From contig CAZRGV010000109.1 in NCBI GenBank assembly GCA_964599655.1, positions 1 to 21,131 on the forward strand: DNA of 21,131 bases. Direction: 5' to 3'. The notes below the pieces were generated by a model. That model was not told where the DNA came from and did not search any database. It was given only the letters and a program-made list of their open reading frames with translations. Origin of the DNA: CAZRGV01 sp964599655 (GTDB lineage Bacteria; Planctomycetota; Planctomycetia; Isosphaerales; Isosphaeraceae). The position numbers and the translations under genes are program-made. This document shows positions 1-11,042 of this stretch, one piece after another; the stretch's first letter is position 1; every line of letters begins with the position of its first letter.

Positions 1-639
1 ACTCTGGATATGTTCGCGGTTTTGTTCGGCGGGGCGACGGCGTTGCTGCCGATCTTCGCGAAGGAGATCTTGAAGGTTGGCCCGGTGGGACTGGGCTGGC
101 TTCGGGCGGCGCCGTCGATCGGAGCGGTGGCGATGGCGCTGACGCTGGCGCACCGTCCGCCCTTGCGCCGGGCGGGACGGGCCTTGCTGTACTCGGTGGC
201 CGGATTCGGCGCGGCGACGCTCATTTTTGGCCTGTCGCGAAGCCCGACGCTCTCGTTCCTGATGCTGCTGCTCGCCGGCGCATTCGATAACGTGAGCATG
301 GTCGTGCGCGGCACGCTGGTTCAGGTGCTCACGCCCGACGCGATGCGAGGGCGAGTCTCGGCGGTGACCAGTGTTTTTATCGGCATGTCGAACGAGCTGG
401 GCGGGTTCGAGTCGGGCCTCACGGCGCAACTCTGGGGACCGGTCGCCTCGGTCGTGGTGGGCGGGATCGGCTGCATCGCCGTCGTGTTGACGGTGGCCTC
501 GCGCTGGCCGGAGGTCTGGCGGCTGGGCCCGCTCCTGGCCGTCTTTGAGCACGGGCCGGACGGCTCGGGCGCGGAACCCGGCGCCGACGCGTTGCCGGTT
601 CCGGGTGCATCGCCGGTTCCGATCGAGGGTCAGGCATGA
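1..639 (+). CDS. MFS transporter, C-terminal part (5' end outside window)
   Basis: This is the last ~212 residues of a membrane transporter; the frame is open from base 1, so the real start lies upstream. The segment reading DMFAVLFGGATALLPIFAKE, followed by several hydrophobic helices (roughly residues 5-20, 60-78, 82-100 and 140-165) and the loop DAMRGRVSAVTSVF, is typical of the second half of major facilitator proteins of the EntS/MFS_3 type, which export siderophores or drugs by proton antiport. The last ~35 residues after the final helix are a Pro/Gly/Ala-rich cytoplasmic tail. The substrate cannot be told from this fragment. Its stop codon overlaps the start of the next gene (ATGA), suggesting translational coupling. 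The family call is fairly sure; the substrate is unknown. Confidence 0.85.
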   Translation, partial: TLDMFAVLFGGATALLPIFAKEILKVGPVGLGWLRAAPSIGAVAMALTLAHRPPLRRAGRALLYSVAGFGAATLIFGLSRSPTLSFLMLLLAGAFDNVSMVVRGTLVQVLTPDAMRGRVSAVTSVFIGMSNELGGFESGLTAQLWGPVASVVVGGIGCIAVVLTVASRWPEVWRLGPLLAVFEHGPDGSGAEPGADALPVPGASPVPIEGQA

Positions 640-1190
640 GTGACTGGATTCTCGATCTCCGCCGGGCGCTCGACGCCGAGTACGGCGACCGGCCTCGAAT
701 CGCGACGCTGGCGACCGTGGACCGCGACGGGAGGCCGCACGGCCGGTCGATCGTCTGCCGCCACATCGAGGACAGCGGCGCGCTCTGGATCGCGACCGAC
801 GCCCGAAGCGCCAAGAACGGCCAGGTTCGCCACGAACCGAGCGCCGAGCTGGTCTTCTGGCTGCCAACACGTCGCGAGCAATTCCGAGTGCACGGCGTCG
901 TCGAAATTCTCGTCTCGACCGACGACGATCCGAGGCGATCGATTCTTTGGCGGATGCTCTCCGACGCCACCAGAGCGATGTTCTTCTGGCCGCCCCCCGG
1001 CCGCCCCCTGGAACCCAACCCCAGCGACTTCCCCCAGGCGGTGCCCGCCGAGGTCGAACCCCCCGACGACTTCGAGGTGCTGATCGTCGATCCCCTGCGC
1101 GTCGAGCACCTCGACCTCAAACCGAACCCCCACGCGCGGCGCCGCTGGCGGGCGGAACGCGACTGGGAAGAAGAATTGCTCAATCCTTGA
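636..1190 (+). CDS. Pyridoxamine 5'-phosphate oxidase-related FMN-binding protein (Alr4036-like)
   Basis: A 184-residue cytoplasmic protein of the split-barrel flavin family. The N-terminal half reads ATVDRDGRPHGRSIVCRHI, then an ATDARSAKNGQ stretch, then AELVFWLPTRREQFRVHG, the pattern of the Pyridox_oxase_2 (Alr4036) group: FMN-phosphate contacts in the RSxK region and the barrel strand REQFRVxG. A C-terminal segment around residues 104-125 (RMLSDATRAMFFWPPPG) is also characteristic. True PdxH makes pyridoxal phosphate, but members of this group are often flavin-dependent oxidoreductases of unknown substrate, so I would not call it pdxH. It starts inside the stop codon of the upstream transporter gene, so the two are probably co-transcribed. 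Length matches the family. Confidence 0.85.
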   Translation: MSDWILDLRRALDAEYGDRPRIATLATVDRDGRPHGRSIVCRHIEDSGALWIATDARSAKNGQVRHEPSAELVFWLPTRREQFRVHGVVEILVSTDDDPRRSILWRMLSDATRAMFFWPPPGRPLEPNPSDFPQAVPAEVEPPDDFEVLIVDPLRVEHLDLKPNPHARRRWRAERDWEEELLNP

Positions 1191-1228
1191 TGTCAGGAAT
1201 CGAAGGATAAGAATTTGAATGGGGGTGG

Positions 1229-1251
1229 CCCCGGTTGACGAGCAACCGGGG
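1229..1251. terminator. Hairpin between convergent genes
   Basis: A perfect 9-bp stem (CCCCGGTTG with CAACCGGGG) around a 5-nt loop lies in the 101-bp gap between two convergent genes, the FMN protein (+) and ilvD (-). Outer flanks GGGT and ACCC could lengthen it. There is no T-run on either side, so it is a terminator-like or mRNA-end-protecting hairpin rather than a textbook intrinsic terminator. Confidence 0.5.
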
Positions 1252-1291
1252 GCGACCCGCGACCCGCCGCGAGTGAGTGGCACCCGTCGGG

Positions 1292-2983
1292 TTAGTTTGA
1301 GGTTCCGATGGGGCGGGTGATGGCCCCTTCGGCGGCGGAGGAGACGAGTGAGGCGTACTTGGCGAAGACGCCGCTGGAGTAGCGAGGCGGGGGAGGCGTC
1401 CAGGCGTCGAGGCGTTGCTTCAACTCGGCGTCGGAGATCCTGAGATCGAGCCGGCGCTCGGGGAGGTTGAACTCGATTTCGTCCCCTTCGCGAACGGCGG
1501 CGATCGGGCCGCGCCGGGCGGCTTCGGGGGCGACGTGTCCGGCCATCAGGCCCTTGGTGGCGCCGCTGAACCGGCCGTCGGTGAGGAGGGCGACCGAGTC
1601 ACCGAGCCCCGCGCCGACGAGTGCGGCGGTCACGCCGAGCATTTCCCGCATGCCTGGGCCACCGGCGGGGCCCTCGTAGCGGATCACGACGACGTCGCCG
1701 GCCTGGATGGCGCCGGAGGTGACGGCCTTCATCGCGTCTTCCTCGCAGTCGAAGACGCGGGCTGGCCCCTTGTGGTGCGTCCGCTCGTGGCCGGCGACCT
1801 TGACGACGCAGCCCTCGGGGGCGAGGTTGCCTCGGAGGATGACCAGTCCGCCGGTCGGCTTGAGCGGGCGGTCGAGGGGTCGGACGACTTCCTGCCCGGG
1901 TTCCTCGACGGCCGTGGCCGACTCCTCGGCGAGGGTGTGGCCGCTCGGGGTGAGCTGGCTGCCGTCGAGCTTGCCGGCCTTGAGGAGCCGTTGGGCCACC
2001 AGTCGAGTGCCACCGGCGTGGTCGAGGTCGGTGGCGACGAATCGGCCGCCCGGTTTGAGGTCGGCCAGGGTCGGCGTGCGGTTGCTCACGGTGTCGAAGT
2101 CGTCGATGGTCAAGGGCACGCCGGCCTCGCGGGCGATGGCCAGCAGGTGGAGCACGGCGTTGGTGGAACCGCCCGTGGCGACGACGCCGGTGATGGCGTT
2201 TTCGAAGGCCAGGCGGGTCAGGATTTGTTTCGGCGTGAGGCCGCGACGGAGCTGGTCCACGACCAACTTGCCGGCCTCGTGGGCGACCTCGGCCTTGCGC
2301 TTGTCCATGGCGGGGGGGCTGGCGGTGCCCACGGGCGAGAGGCCGAGGAACTCAAGGGCCAGGGCCATCGTGTTGGCGGTGAACTGGCCGCCGCAGGCGC
2401 CTGGTCCGGGGCAGGCGTGATCTTCCAGGTCGTGGAGGTCTTCGTCGGACATCAGGCCTCGGGCGTTGGCGCCCACCGCCTCGAAGACGTCCTGGATCGT
2501 GACGTCCTTCCCCTTGAATTTGCCGGGGGCGATGGAGCCGCCGTAAAGCACCAGGCCGGGGACGTCGAGCCGGATCAGGCCCATTGCGGCGCCCGGGATG
2601 GTCTTGTCGCAGGCGACGAGGCAGAGCACGGCGTCGAAGTAATAGGCCCGGCCGGCCAGTTCGATCGAGTCGGCGATGATTTCCCGGCTGACCAGGCTGG
2701 CCTTCATCCCTTCGGTTCCCATGGTGATCCCATCGCTGATGGCGATCGTGTTGAACTCCATGGGGGTGCCGCCCGCCTCGCGAACGCCGGCCTTGACGTG
2801 CTCGGCCAGGTCGCGGAGGTGGTAGTTGCACGGCATCGTCTCGATCCAGGTGTTGGCGATGCCGATGATGGGCTTCGAGAGGGCCTCGTCGTCAAAGCCG
2901 ATCGACTTGAAGAAAGAGCGGGCCGGCGCGCGGTCGCGACCATCAATGAGCAAACGGCTACGGTGTCGAACATCGAAGGCCAT
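1292..2983 (-). CDS. ilvD: Dihydroxy-acid dehydratase
   Basis: Converts 2,3-dihydroxy-isovalerate and its isoleucine-pathway homologue to the 2-oxo acids, the penultimate common step of valine/isoleucine synthesis. The 563-residue product has the IlvD hallmarks: N-terminal RAPARSFF and GIANTWIETMPCN, SDGIT, CDKTIPGAAMG, GPGACGGQFTANTM, and C-terminal GRFSGATKGLMAGHVAPEA. The three Fe-S cluster cysteines are C52, C125 and C197, and D84/D126/K127 fit the Mg site. GACGG fits the [2Fe-2S] plant/cyanobacterial-type enzymes, by family knowledge. I chose the ATG at 2983, with AAAGGA 12 nt upstream, because it gives the usual N-terminus; an in-frame ATG at 3031 with AAGGA five bases away would add 16 residues. 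The gene upstream on the same strand ends 171 bp away. No obvious amino-acid attenuator was seen. Confidence 0.96.
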   Translation of the reverse strand: MAFDVRHRSRLLIDGRDRAPARSFFKSIGFDDEALSKPIIGIANTWIETMPCNYHLRDLAEHVKAGVREAGGTPMEFNTIAISDGITMGTEGMKASLVSREIIADSIELAGRAYYFDAVLCLVACDKTIPGAAMGLIRLDVPGLVLYGGSIAPGKFKGKDVTIQDVFEAVGANARGLMSDEDLHDLEDHACPGPGACGGQFTANTMALALEFLGLSPVGTASPPAMDKRKAEVAHEAGKLVVDQLRRGLTPKQILTRLAFENAITGVVATGGSTNAVLHLLAIAREAGVPLTIDDFDTVSNRTPTLADLKPGGRFVATDLDHAGGTRLVAQRLLKAGKLDGSQLTPSGHTLAEESATAVEEPGQEVVRPLDRPLKPTGGLVILRGNLAPEGCVVKVAGHERTHHKGPARVFDCEEDAMKAVTSGAIQAGDVVVIRYEGPAGGPGMREMLGVTAALVGAGLGDSVALLTDGRFSGATKGLMAGHVAPEAARRGPIAAVREGDEIEFNLPERRLDLRISDAELKQRLDAWTPPPPRYSSGVFAKYASLVSSAAEGAITRPIGTSN

Positions 2984-3154
2984 GGGCGAGAGAATTCCTT
3001 TCGTTCGAAGCGAGTCAGCAAAGATGTTCATGCAATCCTTGAAGGAGGCGCCAGGCGTCTTGCCACCGGCGGACCGAAGCACGGCCCTGAGGGATTCGAT
3101 CGTAACCGACTCGGCCCGGATTGGCCAGTTGCCCGTTCAGGGCCGGGAGTTGGC

Positions 3155-6060
3155 TCAGCCGTTCTTCCCGAATCCGGCCAGGGCGCGCGGCGAGGGATCT
3201 CCCTCACGGAGTCGGTAGCCGTGGTCGACGGCGAGGTTTCGAAAGCGGTCGACACGGCCGGAGGGCCAGACGACCTCGACCAAGTCGACGCGGTGGGCCG
3301 ATCCGAGGCCGAAATGGAGCCGGGGATCGCTCGACGACAGGTAGCTCCCGCCGCCGAATCGCTGGGCGACCTGCGCCTTTCCCCCGGCGACGACCCGCAC
3401 GCGAGCCCCGATGGCGTCGCGGTTTGTTGCGGTCCCTTCGAGCTGAAGGGTCAGGAAGCGCGTGTGGTCCGGGTCGGTTTGATTGTGAAGATAGGCCAGC
3501 GGCCCCTTGAGGTCCACGAGGAGGGCGTCCTGCCGGCCGTCGTTGTCGAGGTCGCCGACGGCCAGGCCTCGACCGACTCGCGGTACGAGCAAGGCCAGAC
3601 CGGCCCGCTCGCTGACGTCGACAAGCTTGCCGTCTTCGCCGCCGAGCAGGAGCTGGGCGGGCATCTCGTAGGGGAAGACGGGCCGGAAGTCGTTGACGTG
3701 GCCGTTGGCCGTGAGGACGTCGAGCCGGCCGTCGTTGTTGGCGTCGACGAAGGCGATGCCGAATCCGAGCCGGTAACGGCTGGGAATTGCCAGGCCGATG
3801 GCGGCGGTCCGATCGCTGAACAGGGCGCCGCCGATGGCGTGATAGAACGTGGTCGACTCGCCATAGAAGTTGGTCACGGCCAGGTCGAGACGACCATCGG
3901 CATCCAGATCGCCACAGGCGATACCCATGCCGGCGAGGTAGCCCCCCGAGGCGTTCGTGGCCACGCCCGACGCCATGCCGATCTCCTCGAATCGGCCGCC
4001 GCCAAGGTTGTGGAAGGCGAGATTGGCCGTCGTGTCGTTCGCGACAAAGAGGTCGATCTTGCCGTCCTCGTCGAGGTCGGCGGCCAGAACGCCCAGGCCC
4101 CGTCCCTCGCGATCGACGATGCCCGCCTCGTCGGTCACGTCGACAAACCGCCCCCCGTCGTTGCGGAACAGGTGGTCGGGGAGCGGGTCAAACAGGCGAG
4201 GGTCGCAGAAGGTGTAAGCCTGGGTCTCGGGATGGCGGCAGATTCGAGGGTCGGCCGAGTCCCACCGCAGGTAATGGGCAACGTACAGGTCGAGATCGCC
4301 GTCCCCGTCGATGTCGGCGAAGGTGGACGATGTCGGCCAGGCACGCGTTCCGCCGAGCCCCGAGGCTTCGGTCACATCCTCGAACGTGCCGTCTCCCTTG
4401 TTGCGATAGAGTGCGTAGGACTCCAGGCGGGTTAAAAACAGATCTTCATGACCGTCGTTGTCGATGTCTCCCACGGTGACGCCCAGGCCGTAGTCTCGCA
4501 CGTTCGAGAGACCGGAGGCTTTGGTGACGTCCTCGAACGTGCCGTCTCGCTTGTTGCGGAAGAGGCGGTCTCCCGCGGGGGAGCGGCCCGCGGGCGGCGG
4601 ATACGTCCCGGCCTGGACGGCATAAACGTCGAGCCAGCCGTCGTCATCGAGGTCGATGAGGCCGATGCCGCCGCACATGGTCGTCGGCAGCTCGCGGAGC
4701 GGCGAACGGCCGGGATCGAACACGAACCCGAGGCCCGCGTTTTGGGCGTCGTCGACGAAGCGGGGAACCAGGATGGCCTGTTGGGTTTCGACCGTGGAAC
4801 GAACGCGGGAGGGTCCGAGGTCGGCGAGGATCTCCGCCAGCGTGGAACCCTCGGGCGGCGGGGTAGGCTCCGATTGCCGGAGGCGCGTCAGGAGCCGCCG
4901 GGAATCGGCATCGACCCGATTGCGATGGACGGCCAGCGTGGCCCAGCCGATCGCCTCGGCGCGACGACCGAGGTTTCCGGCCAGGCGCGCCAGCTCGGCG
5001 GCGTGAGACGGCAGGTCGGAACCGGCCATGAGCTTGCGGTATCGCTCCTTGTCGCGATCGAGTTCCGCCTTCCGGCGGCGCAGCTCGGCCAGGCGCTCTT
5101 CGAGACCTTCCCGCGAGGCAAGGTCGGCGAGGCGTTCGAGCGCCTCGGTGTCGCCCGGATGGACCGTCAGCCGACGCTCGAGCAAGTTACGCTCCGCGTC
5201 GAGGTCGCCCGCCCTGGCCAGAAACCACGAACGGATCGCCAGGATTTCGGAGGGGTCGAACAACCGGGCCGGCAGATGAGTCCAGGCGCGTCGCGCGGCC
5301 TCGGCGTTGCCCGAGGCCAGGGCCAGGTTGAGCCGGGCCCGCCAGACGGCGGGGTCGTCGGGCCGGCGACGGGTGCAGCGATCGAGCCAGGTGGCGGCTT
5401 CCGCGAACCGGCCCTCCAGGGTCGCCAGCGACGCCTTGCCGAGCCAGACCCGGTCGTCGTCGGGGGCCTCGCGACCCGCCCGGTCGAGCACGTCGCGGAC
5501 GCCTTCGAGGGGCAGCGGCTCGGAATCCAGAAGCCAGAGCTCTCGCAGGACGTTCGAGACCTCGNNNNNNNNNNNNNNNNNNAGTCCTGGAGCAGCCGAC
5601 GGACATCGGCGATCCGCCCCTCGAAACGCAAAACCTGGCCCATAAGTCGAGTGGCCCCGCCGCGCTGGTCGTTCGAGGCGTCCGGATCGCTCAGGGCCTT
5701 CGACAGGCACTCCTCCGCGATCGACAGTCGGCCGTGTTGGATTGCCAGCCGGGCGCGACGGAGTTCGGCATCGAGCGCGAGCGCCGAGCCGGGAGGGACT
5801 CGTCCCCAGGCGTTCAGGGCGGCATCGACATTTCCGAGCCCCGCCTCGGCCATGCCGAGCGCGTATTCCGCCTTGTCCCAGCCCGGCCAGCGTCGGGTGA
5901 GTCTCGCGAGCCGCTGCTTCGCGGTTGAGTAATCCCGCCGTGCGATCGCACGACGGGAGTCTTCGAGCATCAAGCCGGCCCACCAGAGGCTGAGGGCCCA
6001 GACGACGGCCAGCACGGCGAGACCGATCGAAGTCCCCACGCTCAGGCTGCGACGCCACAT
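3155..6060 (-). CDS. Membrane-anchored TPR / FG-GAP (VCBS) / ASPIC-UnbV protein, interrupted by an assembly gap
   Basis: About 968 residues if the gap is short. From the N-terminus: one membrane helix (about residues 8-27), TPR-like helical repeats (about 30-400), then seven calcium-type D-x-D-x-D-G repeats of the FG-GAP/VCBS beta-propeller (DLDDDGWLD, DIDNDGHED, DIDGDGDLD, DLDEDGKID, DLDADGRLD, DANNDGRLD, DLDNDGRQD; about 470-850), and a C-terminal UnbV/ASPIC domain (GARVRVVAGG, LHFGLG, VEVVWPSGRVDRF). Such proteins are common in planctomycetes and are thought to be extracytoplasmic binding or adhesion proteins; no precise function is known. The ATG at 6060 has GAGAGG 8 nt upstream; a TTG at 6078 is less likely. 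The N run at 5565-5582 puts the two halves in different frames, so the gene will be split or called broken by software, but both halves read well and I see no other lesion. Confidence 0.88.
5565..5582. other. Assembly gap (18 N) inside the TPR region
   Basis: Eighteen N. Coming from the N-terminal side the frame ends RRLLQD plus one base; on the far side it resumes one base before EVSNVLRELW. An intact gene therefore needs a true gap length of 1 modulo 3 (for example 19), whereas 18 breaks the frame. The placeholder length is an estimate, not biology. Confidence 0.95.
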
Positions 6061-6301
6061 CGCTCGGACCTCTCGCAAGGTCGATTCCGGAACCAGGACA
6101 CGGTTTCACGTCGCGTTTTCGAGAACGGAGGGAGGAGCCAGGGCAGGGAACGCGGCATCCATCGAGCATGCGTGCTCGACCGAGCGGCAGGATGGCTCTC
6201 CAGGACCATCATGCTCAAGACGGTCGGTTCTTGCAAACGCTCGAGTTCGCGGATCGCGGGTTGGGCGCCGCGACGGCGGAAGGGAACGAGAGGGCCAGAT
6301 C

Positions 6302-6331
6302 AGCCGCCAGGGAACGGCGCGATCGGCGGCT
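6302..6331 (-). terminator. Hairpin at the end of the HlyD-like gene
   Basis: AGCCGCC pairs perfectly with GGCGGCT across a 16-nt loop, and the stem overlaps the stop codon of the minus-strand adaptor gene. No T-run follows. The remainder of the 269-bp gap (6061-6329) shows no gene; it must hold the promoter of the minus-strand TPR/ASPIC gene, but I could not pick one out. Confidence 0.35.
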
Positions 6332-7193
6332 AGGGTTTGGCGAGGTCGTCGTTCAGCTTGCTCGGATCGACGATTTTGAAGATGGCTTGTTTTTCACGGA
6401 CCAGCGCGCCTGGCTCGATCAGGTTCGGTTTGTCGATCGTGTTGACGAGCACGACGACGCCGTCGGCGGGAGCGACCAGCGTGCAGGCTTTGATCTGGCT
6501 TCGGAGGTTCGCTTCCCGCTTCTGTTCGAGCGACAGGACCCCTTGGCGGTTCGTCAGCAAGGTGGTCGCCTTGTCGATATCCCCCTTGAGCCGCTTGATC
6601 CGCTGGGGATAGGAGTACTGACGGAGCACTCCGGCCTGGGCGATCGCCCGTTCGAGCGCGATCTGCGCGCGGGCCACGGCGAGCTCGAGCCGCCGCCTCG
6701 TCACATCGTCGACGTTCTTGCCACCTTCGAGGGTCTGCTTCAACTCGGCCTGGGCGATGGCCAGCTCGAGCTTCGCCAGCTCGATGTCTCCGTCGGCGGC
6801 CTGACATTCCAGCTTGTAGATTCCCTCCTCGTACTCCTTCATCGCGAGCCGCGCGACTTCGAGCGATTTTCGGGCGTTCTCCACATCGGCAACGGCGCGC
6901 TGGGTGGCGATGGACTGCGACTCGAGCCGTTCCCGGAACGGAGCGGCGTCGAGTTCGCAGACCGTTGTCCCTTTCTTGACCTTCGTGCCTTCCGGGAGGA
7001 TCGAGAGAATCGTGTTCTGACCCGCGAGCGGAGATTCGACCACGATCTCGCCCGGATATTTGACCGGCTCGAAGGTCGGGACCTCGTCGGGAACCTCGTT
7101 GGCGACCTGGGCGCGCGCGGCCGTGGCCAGGACGCCCCAGAGCGCGATCGAGATCAAGACCAGGATTCGCCCTCGTGCCGTTGTCGATTGCAT
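6330..7193 (-). CDS. HlyD-family exported adaptor (biotinyl-lipoyl / coiled-coil hairpin protein)
   Basis: A 287-residue protein with a cleavable signal peptide (hydrophobic ILVLISIALWGVLAT, cut after about ARA at residue 28). It has a split biotinyl-lipoyl-like domain: the first half at about 45-85 (GEIVVESPLAG, PEGTKVKKGTTVCELD) and the second at about 232-280 (ACTLVAPADGVVVLVN, IEPGALVREKQAIFKIVDPS). Between them is a long charged alpha-helical hairpin (about 85-230). This is the core of membrane-fusion proteins that bridge inner- and outer-membrane parts of RND, ABC or type I pumps. It is short for the family: little remains after the second lipoyl half, so the beta-barrel and membrane-proximal domains appear absent, and no pump gene is next to it. 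The ATG at 7193 has AAGGA 8 nt upstream; the open frame extends further to 7442, but that part overlaps the divergent gene and has no domain. Function of an orphan adaptor here is unknown. Confidence 0.8.
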   Translation of the reverse strand: MQSTTARGRILVLISIALWGVLATAARAQVANEVPDEVPTFEPVKYPGEIVVESPLAGQNTILSILPEGTKVKKGTTVCELDAAPFRERLESQSIATQRAVADVENARKSLEVARLAMKEYEEGIYKLECQAADGDIELAKLELAIAQAELKQTLEGGKNVDDVTRRRLELAVARAQIALERAIAQAGVLRQYSYPQRIKRLKGDIDKATTLLTNRQGVLSLEQKREANLRSQIKACTLVAPADGVVVLVNTIDKPNLIEPGALVREKQAIFKIVDPSKLNDDLAKP

Positions 7194-7344
7194 GATCGCG
7201 GTCCTTGTTCCGACCCTTGCCCGATGGATTCCGGCCGCCGGTCGCTCGCGAACCGATACCCCTCTCTCTCTAAGGATAGAAGGCGACAGGCAAGACGTCG
7301 ATGGTTCACCAAAATGGTCGAGCGCGACGCGGTTGGGGGAATTG

Positions 7345-7375
7345 TTGAGGCACGGCGCCGAGAATTGTATACAAT
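7345..7375 (+). promoter_or_regulatory. Promoter with embedded palindromic operator upstream of the GntR gene
   Basis: TTGAGG (7345-7350), a 17-bp spacer and TATACA (7368-7373) form a good sigma70-like promoter about 50 bp before the start codon. The -10 box lies inside a perfect 12-bp palindrome ATTGTATACAAT (7364-7375). Palindromes with GT...AC half-sites are typical operators of the FadR/FCD branch of GntR regulators, so this is a likely autorepression site. It sits in the 232-bp region shared with the divergent HlyD-like gene, which might be co-regulated. Inference from sequence only. Confidence 0.6.
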
Positions 7376-7425
7376 CGACCGACGACCGGGTTGCGGGTTC
7401 TTGGTCTTTGAGGGGATGAACGGGT

Positions 7426-8121
7426 ATGGTCGTCGCGGCCAAGTTGCCGGATCAGGTCTACACGCGTCTGCTTGGCGAGATTTTGTCGGGACGTCTCGAG
7501 TCGGGGGCGGTCTTGCGAGAGACGGAGCTTTCCGAGAGGCTGGGCGTCAGCCGGACGCCCGTTCGCGAGGCGCTGGGGCGGCTCGCGGCGGCCGACCTGG
7601 TGGAACTGGCCAGGAACCGCAGCGCCGTCGTCCGCAAGCTCCTTCCCGAGCAACTTCGGCACATTTACCAGCTTCGAGAGGCGCTCGAGGGACTGGCGGC
7701 CGAGCGCGCGTGCGGCCGGTTGACGCCCGACGACTTGGCTCGGCTCGACGAGCTGGCCCGAGCGATCGATCCCAACGATTGCGACCGTGATCGCGCGGCC
7801 TGCCACCGGTTTGATGTCGAGCTTCACCGGCTGATCGCCGAGCGGTCGGGAAACCCGCTGCTGGCCAGGGAGATCGGCAAGTACCACGACCTCGTGCAGC
7901 TCGTCCGCGAACGGGTGGGGAACCGCGACGGCGGTCTGGCGCTGGCCTTCCGTCAGCACGTTCAGATCATCGAGGCGCTTCGCGAGGGAGATCCCGCCGC
8001 GTGCCATCGCGCGATGGTCGAGCATATTCGGTCCAGTGGGGCGCTGGCGGTTCGCTGCGCGGCGGAGAACACCGACCAGAACGTTTCCGGGTCGGAAAAA
8101 CCGGGCGAATCCCCACGATAA
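7426..8121 (+). CDS. GntR-family transcriptional regulator, FadR subfamily with FCD ligand domain
   Basis: A 231-residue cytoplasmic DNA-binding protein. The N-terminal winged helix (about residues 7-72) carries LRETELSERLGVSRTPVREA, the classic GntR recognition-helix motif. The C-terminal all-helical FCD domain (about 75-215) has the metal-site residues D130, H134 (DVELH), H178 (RQHVQII) and H200 (VEHI), so it probably binds a small carboxylate through a divalent metal, as known for this family; the ligand is not predictable. The last ~20 residues are polar and unconserved. The gene lies 58 bp upstream of the cytochrome/DUF1501 run in the same direction and is the obvious candidate regulator of that run, and perhaps of the divergent adaptor gene. 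The start at 7426 follows GAGGGG by 10 nt. Confidence 0.93.
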   Translation: MVVAAKLPDQVYTRLLGEILSGRLESGAVLRETELSERLGVSRTPVREALGRLAAADLVELARNRSAVVRKLLPEQLRHIYQLREALEGLAAERACGRLTPDDLARLDELARAIDPNDCDRDRAACHRFDVELHRLIAERSGNPLLAREIGKYHDLVQLVRERVGNRDGGLALAFRQHVQIIEALREGDPAACHRAMVEHIRSSGALAVRCAAENTDQNVSGSEKPGESPR

Positions 8122-8179
8122 TCCAACCTCGGTGCCGCGTGACGGTTGTCTCGGAACGAGTCGAGACGAGGAACACAAG

Positions 8180-11023
<2,844 letters not shown>

Positions 11024-11042
11024 ATCCGAAAAGGGGATGTCG

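Noticed and set aside
1415..4435. 1006-codon open frame on the plus strand
   Set aside because: It lies opposite ilvD and the TPR/ASPIC gene and runs across their boundary. Its protein has no domains. Such long antisense frames are a by-product of GC-rich third positions.
4448..5932. 494-codon plus-strand frame spanning the N run
   Set aside because: Antisense to the TPR/ASPIC gene, which reads as a coherent protein on the other strand.
8148..8167. Small hairpin GTCTCG/CGAGAC before the first cytochrome gene
   Set aside because: Short, with competing pairings inside it, no T-run, and close to the ribosome-binding site; too weak to call an attenuator or operator.
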